IMG/VR virus record: IMGVR_UViG_3300049460_000312
Coordinates: 219,374-283,373 of that record
DNA from: a virus
Strand: one strand, 5' to 3'
Length of the DNA stretch: 64,000 bases
This document shows, in pieces, positions 40,378 through 49,671 of the stretch. The notes under the pieces were generated by a model. It made no database searches, was not told where the DNA came from, and saw nothing but the letters and a program-made list of their open reading frames with translations. How positions within the stretch are numbered: position 1 is the first letter of the stretch; each line of letters begins with the position of its first letter. The translations under genes and the position numbers were made by a program.

Positions 40378-40951
40378 GACAGATCCTGTTTCCCTCAGCG
40401 TCCTCTAGAGCGCCGTGGATTTGAGTGGGGTTACACATCTGAAATACAACCAAACCATTATCCCAGATGTCGGCCAGCCGGTAGACACTCCCGAAATCCG
40501 AGACGGCTGGACTCATGAAACGTTGCAGCACACTAATCACCGTGCCAATCAGTTTCTGCAACGCGCCGGTGAGCATAATCAGCTGTTCCTGGATTTGCTC
40601 TTCGATCCGTTTCGGATCTGATAGCGCCACTCTAAGATCTTGCCGGAGGGATTCGAGATCTCGGGAGGAAAGGAATTCGTCCGTGACGGCGACAACGCTT
40701 TCCCAATCGCAGTAATAATAGCAAGCCAAATCGATGACATCTGCCACCTCCACATGTAGACTTGGGGGCACGCTGGTGACAAAGCGTACGATTTCTTCAC
40801 GCAGCGTAATCGAAAAGCGCTCGGGCATGCGCTGGAGAATACGGGGGTAATGTTCATCATACTCTTCGACCGCGTAGATGGGAATGAAATCAAACAAACC
40901 CTGATCCACTCCCATCGTAAAGTAACGATCGTCCCCGTCAGGAACGATCAT
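40370..40951 (-). CDS. hypothetical protein
   Basis: 193 aa, acidic, begins MIVPDGDDRYFTMGVDQGLF. Predicted helical middle with IEEQIQEQLIMLTGALQKLI (coiled-coil-like). The N-terminus overlaps the gene at 40938 by 14 bases. Function unknown. Confidence 0.85.
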   Translation of the reverse strand: MIVPDGDDRYFTMGVDQGLFDFIPIYAVEEYDEHYPRILQRMPERFSITLREEIVRFVTSVPPSLHVEVADVIDLACYYYCDWESVVAVTDEFLSSRDLESLRQDLRVALSDPKRIEEQIQEQLIMLTGALQKLIGTVISVLQRFMSPAVSDFGSVYRLADIWDNGLVVFQMCNPTQIHGALEDAEGNRICHG

Positions 40952-41870
40952 CGTCGTAAGGTTTCATGTTGTCGACAGGTTTGGTGCCGTCTGCATTCAC
41001 CCACCTACCGTTCTCGTCGAAGTGCCCGTATTCGTCGAGATCACTGGAAGGAACAGGGTGCCACGTCGCGCCCGATTCCCGGAAGGCTTTTTCCCGTGCT
41101 TCTTGCTCAGCCATCTCCTGTTCAAAGAGCCGTAGCTCGATGTCCTCGCCTTCGAGCTCCGACACCGTCCCATCCGGATTCACCGAGTGCTTGGGCACGT
41201 TGACGCCGTCATGCAGGCGCTTGAGCGTCTCTTCCTGCTCCAGCGTCTGTTGCTCGATCGCGGTGTCGTCATCCACACCACCATAGGCTTCGACGAACTG
41301 TTCGTAGGACTTCACGCGCAACGCGAGAATGCCTTTCGAATACTCTTCGACGCCATAGATGGATTCCTTCTCCACGATCGGGAACTTGGCGTTGATGAGA
41401 TAACGCTGAACCACGTTGGCGATTTCGTAGACCACCTCCATAGACGAGTTAAAGGGCGAACCCATCAGCACGGCAGTGGTATCGGTGTCTTCCAGCCCGA
41501 GCTTGGCCTGGATCTCGGCGGCGACGTCGTCTTCGAAGTCACCCCAGAGCATATCGGGGATATTGGTGTCTTCACCGAGGAAGTCGCAGACGATCTGAGC
41601 AATACGCTTGACATCAATGGCGCCGACGCCGTCGATATTCACCACCTTCAGATACTTGGCAATGTCCGAGACGTCGATAAACACCACAAAGGGAATATCC
41701 CGAATACAGCGCAGGTACTCTTCCTTGTTGGCAAAGTCATCGAACTCCACCTTCGGCACATCAGCCAAGTCTTGCGCAGTAATTGGTTGTCGGAAGAAGT
41801 TGTCATCCTTCTGGTACTTCAGCACGCCGCGGTCTTCTGGCGGCTCCTGGTCATGTTCAATTATCGGCAC
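40938..41870 (-). CDS. hypothetical acidic protein (GTG start)
   Basis: 310 aa from a GTG with AAGGAT upstream. Very acidic; the C-terminal third is rich in Glu/Gln and then Asp (a flexible tail). No recognised domain. It is in one operon with the genes at 39928, 40370 and 41873. A packaging, scaffold or regulatory role would be speculation. Confidence 0.85.
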   Translation of the reverse strand: MPIIEHDQEPPEDRGVLKYQKDDNFFRQPITAQDLADVPKVEFDDFANKEEYLRCIRDIPFVVFIDVSDIAKYLKVVNIDGVGAIDVKRIAQIVCDFLGEDTNIPDMLWGDFEDDVAAEIQAKLGLEDTDTTAVLMGSPFNSSMEVVYEIANVVQRYLINAKFPIVEKESIYGVEEYSKGILALRVKSYEQFVEAYGGVDDDTAIEQQTLEQEETLKRLHDGVNVPKHSVNPDGTVSELEGEDIELRLFEQEMAEQEAREKAFRESGATWHPVPSSDLDEYGHFDENGRWVNADGTKPVDNMKPYDDDRS

Positions 41871-41872
41871 GG

Positions 41873-42334
41873 CTATATCCTTTTCATCACATACTCGATT
41901 AGGTCGAGCTGGCCCAGTTTCTCAAAGATCATGATCCTCTGGTTAGATCGAGCCACTTTGTAGGGGAAGAAGTCCCTGAAATCATTCATTACGCGCCCCA
42001 TCAGTTCCTCGTACTTATTAAGGAACGCTGCGTCCACCACTTCGTCGACTTGGGCAGACATACCAGCCTGTCGCATTGTCACGAGACTACGACGCTGGAC
42101 TTCGTCAGAGTGAGAAAGCTGCAGAGCTTGCGTCAGATCGAAACACCGTTCGCCCCAGATGTCGGCAGGCACCAGCGTATAGGCTTTCTGCATCACCGGC
42201 TCGTTATGCGAGACGAGGTGCTTGGGGAAGCGCAGAACGGTGTCGAAGAAATATTTGAGCGTGGTGTTGGTGGTGCGCGGCAAGCCCAATTGCTGGACGT
42301 CGCTGAGTTTCCTTACGTCGTAGGAGTTGGTCAT
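41873..42334 (-). CDS. hypothetical protein
   Basis: 153 aa with a strong GGAGGAG upstream. Begins MTNSYDVRKLSDVQQLGLPR; helical, ends DLIEYVMKRI. First gene of its operon. Function unknown. Confidence 0.85.
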   Translation of the reverse strand: MTNSYDVRKLSDVQQLGLPRTTNTTLKYFFDTVLRFPKHLVSHNEPVMQKAYTLVPADIWGERCFDLTQALQLSHSDEVQRRSLVTMRQAGMSAQVDEVVDAAFLNKYEELMGRVMNDFRDFFPYKVARSNQRIMIFEKLGQLDLIEYVMKRI

Positions 42335-42407
42335 TTCTCCTCCTCAAGATAATAGTCAAAAGATCCCATCTCGTGGTAAATTCGGGCATTGCCGGCATAA
42401 AAGCCGA

Positions 42408-42423
42408 GAGAGCCGCAGCTCTC
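42408..42423 (-). terminator. intrinsic terminator, GGCATAAA type
   Basis: GAGAGC-CGCA-GCTCTC, followed on the minus strand by TCGGCTTTTATGCCGG. Confidence 0.75.
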
Positions 42424-42434
42424 CCAGCCAGCAA

Positions 42435-42752
42435 TCAGTAGCTCGGTCGTTCGATGCCGAAGCTAAACGGCTGTCCAGCGTAACCCATCGCAGCCATATT
42501 CATGCGCATCTCGTCTTCCGACTCGCCTTCGATGACGATGGAGGTATCGAAGAGGTCCGGGTTCAGATGGCGCATGGCGCTGATGGTATCGGCGTCGTGC
42601 GTGGTGTGCATCGGGTATTCGACCGCGACATTCACGTCACGGAAACCAGCGGTGCGAAGTGCCGCAGCAACCACGGTGCACAGTTGGCTGTTTTCTTCGG
42701 CGCTACCGCCGTTGACGGCAATCGACATACCGGCAGAGAAATTGTTGAACAT
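42435..42752 (-). CDS. hypothetical protein
   Basis: 105 aa. Begins MFNNFSAGMSIAVNGGSAEE; alternating beta/alpha with an acidic SIVIEGESEDEMRMNMAAM stretch. No recognised domain. A 149-base gap upstream holds two hairpins but no gene. Confidence 0.8.
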   Translation of the reverse strand: MFNNFSAGMSIAVNGGSAEENSQLCTVVAAALRTAGFRDVNVAVEYPMHTTHDADTISAMRHLNPDLFDTSIVIEGESEDEMRMNMAAMGYAGQPFSFGIERPSY

Positions 42753-42902
42753 GATGGGCTTTGCGATGTTGAGGTGTGAAGGAGGCCGGTGAGTGGTTTT
42801 ATGGACCGGCGGTGCTATGAAGCAGAGGACTGAGGAGGTGACTCAATCCTCTCGCGCATAGCATAAGTAACTGGTTTTTTCTTTGCAGAAAATTCGTTTG
42901 GT

Positions 42903-43154
42903 TTAAGCGAGTTCGCCGATTTCGAGCAGCTCATTCTCCAGACTTTTGATGCGATCGATCGCTTCCTGGAGGACATCCACCTGTTGCTGATGGTGGTCGA
43001 TCTTAGTCTGGTCGGCACGCTGGATGCGTTCTGCCCATTTCGGGTACTTGGCGTGTTGCACACCGTGCTTGTGATGCAGAGCCTGGTGACGGGCCACGGC
43101 GCTTTGATGATACTTCAGCATGTCTTGCAGACTAGCGATTTTCATAGTGGTCAT
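42903..43154 (-). CDS. small coiled-coil protein, 83 aa
   Basis: Very His- and Gln-rich (HQALHHKHGVQHAKYP; DHHQQQVDVLQEAIDRIKSL). Residues 50-80 have heptad-like spacing, so it is probably a coiled-coil dimer. Two possible ATGs (43154, 43145). Follows ligA; two hairpins separate them. Confidence 0.75.
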   Translation of the reverse strand: MTTMKIASLQDMLKYHQSAVARHQALHHKHGVQHAKYPKWAERIQRADQTKIDHHQQQVDVLQEAIDRIKSLENELLEIGELA

Positions 43155-43169
43155 AAAAGATGGAAAAAG

Positions 43170-43208
43170 CCCCAGAAGAGTTCGGACGTGAACAATCCTC
43201 TTCTGGGG
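43170..43208 (-). terminator. long hairpin downstream of ligA
   Basis: Eleven-pair stem CCCCAGAAGAG / CTCTTCTGGGG with a 17-base loop, followed on the minus strand by CTTTTTCC. Confidence 0.75.
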
Positions 43209-43213
43209 TGAAA

Positions 43214-43229
43214 CCCTCCCCCCGGAGGG
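43214..43229 (-). terminator. intrinsic terminator of ligA
   Basis: CCCTCC-CCCC-GGAGGG, followed by TTTCACC on the minus strand. First of two hairpins after the ligA stop. Confidence 0.65.
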
Positions 43230-43240
43230 CTTGGAGAGAC

Positions 43241-45196
43241 TTACGCGAAGAAGCTGAGGAAGGTGCGATAGTCGATGACGTCCACACCGAGCATGCCAGC
43301 CTTGCGCACCTTGGAACCAGGTGACTCTCCAGCGACTACATAGTCGGTTTTCGCACTGACACTACCGGCGACGTGACCGCCGCCCGCGAGCACCTTGTTT
43401 TCCAACGCGTCCTTGGTTTCCGGGAACTTGCCCGAGAAGACAAAGGTCTTGTCAGCCACTCCTTCAATCTTGACGACTTCACCCATCTCGTCGATCCTCA
43501 GACACGCATAGAGATCCAGGGCGTCCTGGCGCTTTTGCGGATTGGCGAAGTAGTTGGCGATATTGGTGGCGGTGCTCGGCCCGACATCTGGCACCTTAAG
43601 TTCAAGCACCTTCTCAGGTGTATCGAGCTCAAAGAGGGCAGCGTGTTTGTGGATGCGGTGTGCCAGTTTGCGTGCGGTGGACTTCCCCACCTCCAGAATG
43701 CCCAGAGACATGATAAAACGGTCCATGGTGGTCTCGTAGGAGGAGGCAATAGCAAACCGTAGCTTCTGCGCCGAGTAGGCCGTGTAGCCCTCTAGCGTCT
43801 CGATTTCATCCAGGGTGAGCTTGTACAGATCTGCCGTGCGTTTGATGAGTCCAGCTTTGAGCAACAGGTCGATGGTGTTTTCCGCCAGCCCATCAATGTC
43901 CAGTACGTCCCGGGACACCGCGTAGGCGATGCTCGCGACGGCTTGCGCTTCGCAGCGTGAGTTGTCGCAGTAATACGCTGCACCACGTTTGACCACAGGA
44001 GCCGAACAGCACGGACACTGGTGCGGAAACACGGCGGGCCTCGCGTCAGGCACCGTCTTGAGCAGCTTGCCAATGTGCGGGATTACGTCCCCCGAACGAT
44101 AGACTTCGTAGTTGTTGCCAATGGCGATCTGCTTCTCACGCATCCGGTCTTCGTTGTGCAACGAGACCGAGGTTACAACGACACCCATAAGTGGCGTTGC
44201 GGTAATCTTGGCCACCGGCGCGATTTCACCTGTACGCCCAACCTGGAAAACAACATCGACGACAGTGCACTCTCCTTTAATTGGAGGAAACTTGTATGCA
44301 AAGGCCCATCTTGGCGAATGCGACGTTTCGCCAAGCTGCACTTGCTTAGCTGTATCGTTAATCTTGAAGACCATCCCGTCAATGTCAAACGGGATATCCC
44401 CTCGTTCCCGAATCTCAGAGATTTGGTCGAATACTTCCTGGATCGCAGACGGCGTGAGCAGGAAGCAGCTAAGCATGGAGAACCCGAGGTTTTTGAGTGT
44501 CTCAAGCTTGTCGGTGTACGCGTTGAAGACAAAATCGACTCCTTCGATGTCGTAAGGAACGAAGGAAATGCCGTGCGTGTGTCGACCAGGCTCGTCTCGG
44601 CCGAGCAAACCGACTACCGCGCTGCGACAGTTCGCATACCGTTCTGATGTCGAATTCATGAGATCCAGCCAAGACTTCTTGACTAGCGCTTCCCCACGGA
44701 TTTCCACCGATCCCATGGTTTCAATCCGGTCCCGCACAAACTGCGCCGCGTGCTTGGTAATGTCCTCTCCATACTCGCCGTCCCCACGCGTGAGTGAACG
44801 AGTAAACACTCCGTCCATATAGCGGTTGGACACCGCCATACCGTCGTACTTGAATTCCCCCACTACTTTGACGTCTGGGCCAAAGGTTGAGACCCACAGG
44901 TTGATCCATGCCTGGGCTTCATCTTCGTCCAGGGCGTTTTCCAGCGAGAGCATCGGATACTCGTGCCGCAGGTGTTCCTTCTCCCGGCTCTGCGGCTCCA
45001 CAAAGCCCACCTTGAAGGTCGGCGAGAGTTCCAGCGTCTGGTCGGGATTGGCGGTCTCCCAGGCAATCAGGGCTTTACGGGTTTCGTCATACTCAGGGTC
45101 CGTGATCGGCGACTCGCCACCCGAGTGATAGATGCGATGGTACTCTGCCATCTTACTAGCGAGACTTACGTACTCAAGGTAGTTGGTAATAATCAT
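43241..45196 (-). CDS. ligA: NAD-dependent DNA ligase
   Basis: 651 aa, near the bacterial LigA length. Seals nicks using NAD+. Domain Ia has YHRIYHSGG and DPEYDE (residues 19-37); catalytic K116 in KYDG (116-119); RGDGEYGEDIT (137-147); an OB fold; a zinc finger with C394, C397, C410 and C415; a helix-hairpin-helix region (about 480-560); and a C-terminal BRCT domain (about 575-651, ending with GSKVRKAGMLGVDVIDY). All parts are present. The start overlaps the stop of the ligase-like gene at 45193 (ATGA). Confidence 0.95.
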   Translation of the reverse strand: MIITNYLEYVSLASKMAEYHRIYHSGGESPITDPEYDETRKALIAWETANPDQTLELSPTFKVGFVEPQSREKEHLRHEYPMLSLENALDEDEAQAWINLWVSTFGPDVKVVGEFKYDGMAVSNRYMDGVFTRSLTRGDGEYGEDITKHAAQFVRDRIETMGSVEIRGEALVKKSWLDLMNSTSERYANCRSAVVGLLGRDEPGRHTHGISFVPYDIEGVDFVFNAYTDKLETLKNLGFSMLSCFLLTPSAIQEVFDQISEIRERGDIPFDIDGMVFKINDTAKQVQLGETSHSPRWAFAYKFPPIKGECTVVDVVFQVGRTGEIAPVAKITATPLMGVVVTSVSLHNEDRMREKQIAIGNNYEVYRSGDVIPHIGKLLKTVPDARPAVFPHQCPCCSAPVVKRGAAYYCDNSRCEAQAVASIAYAVSRDVLDIDGLAENTIDLLLKAGLIKRTADLYKLTLDEIETLEGYTAYSAQKLRFAIASSYETTMDRFIMSLGILEVGKSTARKLAHRIHKHAALFELDTPEKVLELKVPDVGPSTATNIANYFANPQKRQDALDLYACLRIDEMGEVVKIEGVADKTFVFSGKFPETKDALENKVLAGGGHVAGSVSAKTDYVVAGESPGSKVRKAGMLGVDVIDYRTFLSFFA

Positions 45197-45939
45197 TTTT
45201 CTTCTTTGTATTCGTCGAGTATGAAATGCCGCGCAGTGAAAGCACCCGGGGCGTTAGGGAATTCGTCACTGACTACCAGACCACGCATCGGCAGCATATA
45301 GGTGTCGTGACCGCGAATCATTTCGGCGATGGTATTCTCAATCGTCTCGTAGGTCGCGTACATGGAGTATTCAGTCGTCATCGACTTACCGATGTCATCC
45401 AGTACGTCATCTACGTCGGCTGAGAGTCCGTCGACATAAAGACGCTCCACCCGACACACCACCGATTGACTGGAGTAACGCGGTTGCGTGCCGAGCCGGA
45501 TAAACTTGCGTACTGCCGTTGGCACCTTATGCGCAGGCAACAGCTTGCGGCGAAACTTCTGCGGGTCTGAAATCGTCAGGATCACGTGCATGGTGATCTT
45601 ACCCTGATGTGGGATATCGAACGGCACAAAGCGTAAGGCTGTGATATCAGACAGCCGCTCTCCTTCTTCACCTGTACCTTTCAGGATCAGGCTCCGGAAT
45701 TTCCCGCCTTCGTAATTGACGCTGGCTTCGAGCCCGTAGTTGTCGTAAGAGACAAGCACAGTTCGATCCTGAAAGGGCGTTAGCGCCGCTTTCACCCGGG
45801 AAAGGATATTCTGGCGATCTACTGTTTCAGAGACGAAGTCAGGAAAGACAACCGGATGACGTTCGATACCTCGCACCGGTCCCTCTTTGCCCAACAAGTC
45901 TGTGTTGTCGTCGAGTTTCATGATGAAGGCCTCGTTCAT
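45193..45939 (-). CDS. ligase adenylation-domain-like protein lacking the catalytic lysine
   Basis: 248 aa. Residues 61-96 align without gaps to LigA 111-146: YDNYGLEASVNYEGGKF then KGTGEEGER matches KYDGMAVSNRYMDGVF then RGDGEYGED. The catalytic K116 position is D66 here, so adenylation should be lost. No zinc finger, HhH or BRCT is present. It is encoded directly upstream of ligA and coupled to it, so it may be a regulatory or structural partner, comparable in layout to the two-subunit ligase of phage T5 (known) but with a dead site. Confidence 0.65.
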   Translation of the reverse strand: MNEAFIMKLDDNTDLLGKEGPVRGIERHPVVFPDFVSETVDRQNILSRVKAALTPFQDRTVLVSYDNYGLEASVNYEGGKFRSLILKGTGEEGERLSDITALRFVPFDIPHQGKITMHVILTISDPQKFRRKLLPAHKVPTAVRKFIRLGTQPRYSSQSVVCRVERLYVDGLSADVDDVLDDIGKSMTTEYSMYATYETIENTIAEMIRGHDTYMLPMRGLVVSDEFPNAPGAFTARHFILDEYKEEK

Positions 45940-45994
45940 TTTGCGTTTAGCTCCTACACACTTTAATGCCCGTCAGAGTAAAAAGCGGCATAAG

Positions 45995-46020
45995 CCCCAG
46001 AGAGCCGAAGCCCTCTGGGG
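45995..46020 (-). terminator. intrinsic terminator, GGCATAA type
   Basis: CCCCAGAG / CTCTGGGG with an inner GC pair, followed on the minus strand by CTTATGCCGC. Confidence 0.8.
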
Positions 46021-46029
46021 AACCGCGTT

Positions 46030-46410
46030 TTATGCCTTCGCAGGCTCGTCATGCTTACCTGCCTCACACTTGTGCAGCCGCCACGAGGAAATCTCTTTCA
46101 ACGTGTAGACCTGCCAGTCCTGGGTATTGCGGCTACGGCGCCGCTCCACTACAAGCGGTTCAAGCTTGTCTGTAGCGCCATCCGGTCCACGCCACTGTAC
46201 CGACGTCGTATAGCCCGACAGGATCGGATCACCCCCGAAGCCAACAGCGTGGCGGAGAATGAACTCGATACAGGCGTCTAGCGGCGGCCAGTAGCCCTTC
46301 GGATGATGCGTGTTGCAGAATCGCGTATCCCATAGCGGGATCATGTCCTGCACCGGATCGGCCGTCGAGGGCAACGGGTCCTGGAGATTGACTTTGAACG
46401 TGCCCGTCAT
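46030..46410 (-). CDS. hypothetical protein
   Basis: 126 aa from the ATG at 46410 (AAGGA seven bases upstream); an ATG six codons earlier overlaps the preceding gene. Begins MTGTFKVNLQDPLPSTADPV. Contains a Trp-rich middle. No recognised domain. Confidence 0.8.
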   Translation of the reverse strand: MTGTFKVNLQDPLPSTADPVQDMIPLWDTRFCNTHHPKGYWPPLDACIEFILRHAVGFGGDPILSGYTTSVQWRGPDGATDKLEPLVVERRRSRNTQDWQVYTLKEISSWRLHKCEAGKHDEPAKA

Positions 46411-46412
46411 TA

Positions 46413-47024
46413 CTACGTCCTTAGGCATGCCGGGCCGCTGTCGTAGTTACCGTCAGCGTCAATTTTGCCTTTCTCGCGCAGCGTGTACTCCAGCGCCTTC
46501 CACTCGTTGTAGGTGAGATCAGAAGCTTCCCACATATCCGTGACCTCACATTGCGTCCAGCAGTTGGGCACTGAAGTTTCGACGAGCTTGAGCATAGCTG
46601 GTGTGAACTCGGCATAGTCGTTGATCTGCCGCCACTTACAGACTTCGGTGAATTCGTAGAGCGTCGTCGACGTTTCACCCAAGACTGCAAAACCACCGAT
46701 GTTTCGGTAGAATGGTCCGATCGGCTCACCCACCGGGGTATAGGCGCCCTTGAGCAGTACGTCGGGTTCCGCGATCAGCGAGAACTCGATGAAGATACCC
46801 ATCGGCGGGATCACACCTTCGATCTGGACATCTTTCGACTCCCGAAGGAATTCGAATTCACCCTGCCTGGCTTTGCTCCTGCAATCAAAGTACGGCTGCG
46901 GCGGCATCCGCACGTCAAGGCGCTTGGACTCGCCGCCCTCGGCATAAGGCTTGAAAATACGATGCAGCAAGGCGAGGCGTTTACTTTTATTCTCTGTACC
47001 GAACGAGACTGGAAAATCAGCCAT
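46413..47024 (-). CDS. hypothetical protein
   Basis: 203 aa from the ATG at 47024 with AAGGAG upstream. Begins MADFPVSFGTENKSKRLALL. The middle is beta-rich. It is in one operon with 47044-47598 and 46030-46410. Function unknown. Confidence 0.85.
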   Translation of the reverse strand: MADFPVSFGTENKSKRLALLHRIFKPYAEGGESKRLDVRMPPQPYFDCRSKARQGEFEFLRESKDVQIEGVIPPMGIFIEFSLIAEPDVLLKGAYTPVGEPIGPFYRNIGGFAVLGETSTTLYEFTEVCKWRQINDYAEFTPAMLKLVETSVPNCWTQCEVTDMWEASDLTYNEWKALEYTLREKGKIDADGNYDSGPACLRT

Positions 47025-47043
47025 GATACTCCTTAATAGTTTA

Positions 47044-47598
47044 CTACTGCGCTGGCAGGGCGAGAGGCTCACAAACAATCCAGTCATACTTGCCCGGCAT
47101 TCTATCTGGGGACCCTTTACCCGTGGTATTCAACCACGCGCCGGCCAAAAGACAATCGACGCCAGCCCCACCCCGTGCCTTCACGTACTCGTTGCAGAGG
47201 TGGATGACTGGCAACAGGTCTTTACTCCAGTGGGGCGCGTTGTCGGTAATCCGATCTTGCAAGTCGGGCTGGTGGAAGCGGCTGAGGACGATGGTGACCT
47301 GGCCGAGCAGGCGCCGATAAGTAAGCTCATCGAAACCCTCAGACCAGTTCGGCGGCTCAAACTTTTTACAAGTCAGCTGAAAAGCAGCGTGCGACAAGTC
47401 GCCGATTTCGCAACTGGTCAGATGTGCGAGATGCTTCTCATAATCGAAGCACCGCAACCCATTCAGTTCGGAATAGCGCAAGCGCAGATAGTCGATCATC
47501 GATTGAATCGTGCGCACGTCGTTCTCATCCGGCTCATCACCACCCAGGCCAAACATCCCGTCCTCACTTTCATAGTGCCACTGTTTCTTGGAACTCAT
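47044..47598 (-). CDS. hypothetical protein
   Basis: 184 aa from the ATG at 47598 with AAGGAGAAGG upstream. Begins MSSKKQWHYESEDGMFGLGG; six Cys spread through the protein. First gene of a three-gene operon. Function unknown. Confidence 0.85.
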   Translation of the reverse strand: MSSKKQWHYESEDGMFGLGGDEPDENDVRTIQSMIDYLRLRYSELNGLRCFDYEKHLAHLTSCEIGDLSHAAFQLTCKKFEPPNWSEGFDELTYRRLLGQVTIVLSRFHQPDLQDRITDNAPHWSKDLLPVIHLCNEYVKARGGAGVDCLLAGAWLNTTGKGSPDRMPGKYDWIVCEPLALPAQ

Positions 47599-47630
47599 CG
47601 CCTTCTCCTTATCGACAATCAACTAGAATA

Positions 47631-47652
47631 GCAGGTAGTTGCGACTACCTGC
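47631..47652 (-). terminator. intrinsic terminator, tail TTTATGCCG on plus side
   Basis: GCAGGTAGT-TGCG-ACTACCTGC, nine pairs; CTTTATGCCGTC follows on the plus strand. It follows the gene at 47671 on the minus strand. Confidence 0.75.
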
Positions 47653-47670
47653 CGCTTTATGCCGTCAACC

Positions 47671-49524
47671 TTACTTCCAGCTGGTAAGCGCGATCGTCTG
47701 CTTCGTGCCGTTCTTCAGCGTGGCTTCAAACACCATGCCGACGCGCAGCATCGCGCCACCGACCGTGTGCTCGGCATCCCGCCCTTCCATCGGGATACGC
47801 TTGGAGATCTCGCACAGCGGACGCGACATGCCGAAGTGATCGCTACGAATCGAGCTGCCGAGAATCATCGTGCCGAAGCTCGCCAGCTGGGTAGCGAAGC
47901 CCGAAGCAAAGCCTTCGACATGCACGAGATAATTCGGCTCCGTACCCGGAATGCGATGCGAACGTATGATCGCGCCGACCGGCAGATCTTTCGTCGCGGA
48001 CAGGATACGATCGTTGCCCATCACCGAACAGAAGTCCGCGTAGGTAATCGGCTTCGGCGTATGGAGCGTCGCGGCGTACGGCCCGAGTTCCTTGTCGAAC
48101 GTGAGCAACTGATCGTGATCGCCTTCGGTCGCGGCAGTCGTCACCAGCGCAGCCACCGCATTCACATTCAGCTGCGACAGACGAAGACTTTCGAAGTTAT
48201 CCAGTCCAGCGATAAAAGCCAGCACCGACATTGACACCTGTACGTTGACGTTACCGAGGAGCTTGTCCATCTCAGCGCCCGCGTTCAGGTCGGTGTTCTT
48301 CTCGACCTTGAGTCCGGCGATGGCCTGCGCCACCGGATCGTAGTCTTCTGCCGCCGTCGGTTCGAAGTCCGACTTGTTCCGCAGCGCGTCTTCTGCCGAC
48401 CACAGCACCGACTGCACTTCGTCCAGACGCATCAGGCGACGACGCATCGTGTCTTTCAGGCCGCGCTCCATCAGGAAGGCGACTGCCTGATCGAAACTGG
48501 CTTCTTTCGACGGTGCAGTCTTCTGCTTGTGGTTCTCGGGATCGGTTGCGGACGCCAACAGCGTCTTGACATTGCCCAGGATCAACGCCATCTTGCTCGG
48601 ATCAGCCTTGACTTCGCGTTCACCGTCCAGCACGATCCCCAGACACGAGCCGTTGATGTGGCGCATCCAGCTGTTCTGGCGTCGCTGCATCGTCGACCAC
48701 AGCCACAGTAGGCCACGACCCGTCTTGTCCTGAACCCGACGTGTGTCCAGAATCAACTGCACCAGGCGTTCACCGTGCACGAGTGCGGTGTGTTCCTGCT
48801 TGCCGATCTGCACTTCGATGTAGGTGAAGATCTTCGCGAGCAGATCGGTGTTCAGTTCGTTGGTTACGAACCGTTGGAACAGCGTCTGCACATATTCGAA
48901 ATCGAACACCGGGCGCAAACCTTCGTTGAACTCACGCAGATGTACCCCGTGCTTCAGGCCGTAGAAGTGCGACCAGCCACCGACGTCGTTTTCGAGCACT
49001 ACTTGCGAGAGCGACGAGACGGGGGTGAGGATCGCCCGCTGCGCTTTACGCTCGCCGAGCTTGTCGAGCAGGAGCGCGGCGAACGGATCGCCTTGAGCCA
49101 CTTCCTTTAGGGCGTCGACCAAAGGGTAGGTAATTACCCCATTGTCGTCCAGTACCGCGATACCTGACATCTGCGACCACACCTGGCGGCAGTGCGAGCA
49201 GTTGTAATACTGGTGCGTGGATGCTGGCAGTGCGAGTCGGAAGTCGTCGAAATTGAACGGGCCGTAGCTCATCGTAAGATCGCCGGGCGCCGAACCGTAT
49301 TGGGCTTTTTCGACAACGATATGTTTGCCGCTGGTGAGCGCCGCTTCGAAGTGACGGCCAATAGCGTCGCGCATCCGGTCGTAACAGCGGTCGGCGTCGT
49401 CGTGATCTTGCTTGAGCTGCAGGTCTTGTGACGAGAGTTCTGCTGCGTCGTTAACGTCAACTAGCGTTTGAATATTGTTCTCTTGCACGTTCTGGTCTTG
49501 AGGTTCGTTGAGAGGAGACGACAT
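47671..49524 (-). CDS. large hypothetical protein with CxxC zinc-ribbon-like site
   Basis: 617 aa from the ATG at 49524 (CAGGA at good spacing). A YYNCSHCRQVW segment (about residues 107-117) looks like half a zinc ribbon. A long helical region follows, and a beta-rich end (residues about 530-617). I recognise the NCxxCR type from other large phages but know no function. The frame stays open upstream to about 49671, with a Cys-rich segment described separately. Single-gene unit between terminators. Confidence 0.85.
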   Translation of the reverse strand: MSSPLNEPQDQNVQENNIQTLVDVNDAAELSSQDLQLKQDHDDADRCYDRMRDAIGRHFEAALTSGKHIVVEKAQYGSAPGDLTMSYGPFNFDDFRLALPASTHQYYNCSHCRQVWSQMSGIAVLDDNGVITYPLVDALKEVAQGDPFAALLLDKLGERKAQRAILTPVSSLSQVVLENDVGGWSHFYGLKHGVHLREFNEGLRPVFDFEYVQTLFQRFVTNELNTDLLAKIFTYIEVQIGKQEHTALVHGERLVQLILDTRRVQDKTGRGLLWLWSTMQRRQNSWMRHINGSCLGIVLDGEREVKADPSKMALILGNVKTLLASATDPENHKQKTAPSKEASFDQAVAFLMERGLKDTMRRRLMRLDEVQSVLWSAEDALRNKSDFEPTAAEDYDPVAQAIAGLKVEKNTDLNAGAEMDKLLGNVNVQVSMSVLAFIAGLDNFESLRLSQLNVNAVAALVTTAATEGDHDQLLTFDKELGPYAATLHTPKPITYADFCSVMGNDRILSATKDLPVGAIIRSHRIPGTEPNYLVHVEGFASGFATQLASFGTMILGSSIRSDHFGMSRPLCEISKRIPMEGRDAEHTVGGAMLRVGMVFEATLKNGTKQTIALTSWK

Positions 49525-49671
49525 CTGGTCGTCCTGAGGATAACAGCAGGGCATGACATGCATGACGCCCGGCACCCTGTGGCAGGAACAGGTACAGCCG
49601 CCATAGCTAGGATCACAACCCTCGGGTAATAAGGGAGGAGGCAACATCGTGAGTGGAAATAGTTGGTACAC
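49525..49671 (-). other. in-frame Cys-rich extension upstream of the 617-aa gene
   Basis: In frame with 47671-49524 and without stops, the translation reads GGCTCSCHRVPGVMHVMPCC, a CxCxCH...H..PCC pattern found in many small phage zinc-binding proteins. A GTG at 49671 with GGAAG five bases upstream could start it. The real start may therefore be here, giving an extra metal-binding N-terminus. Confidence 0.45.
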
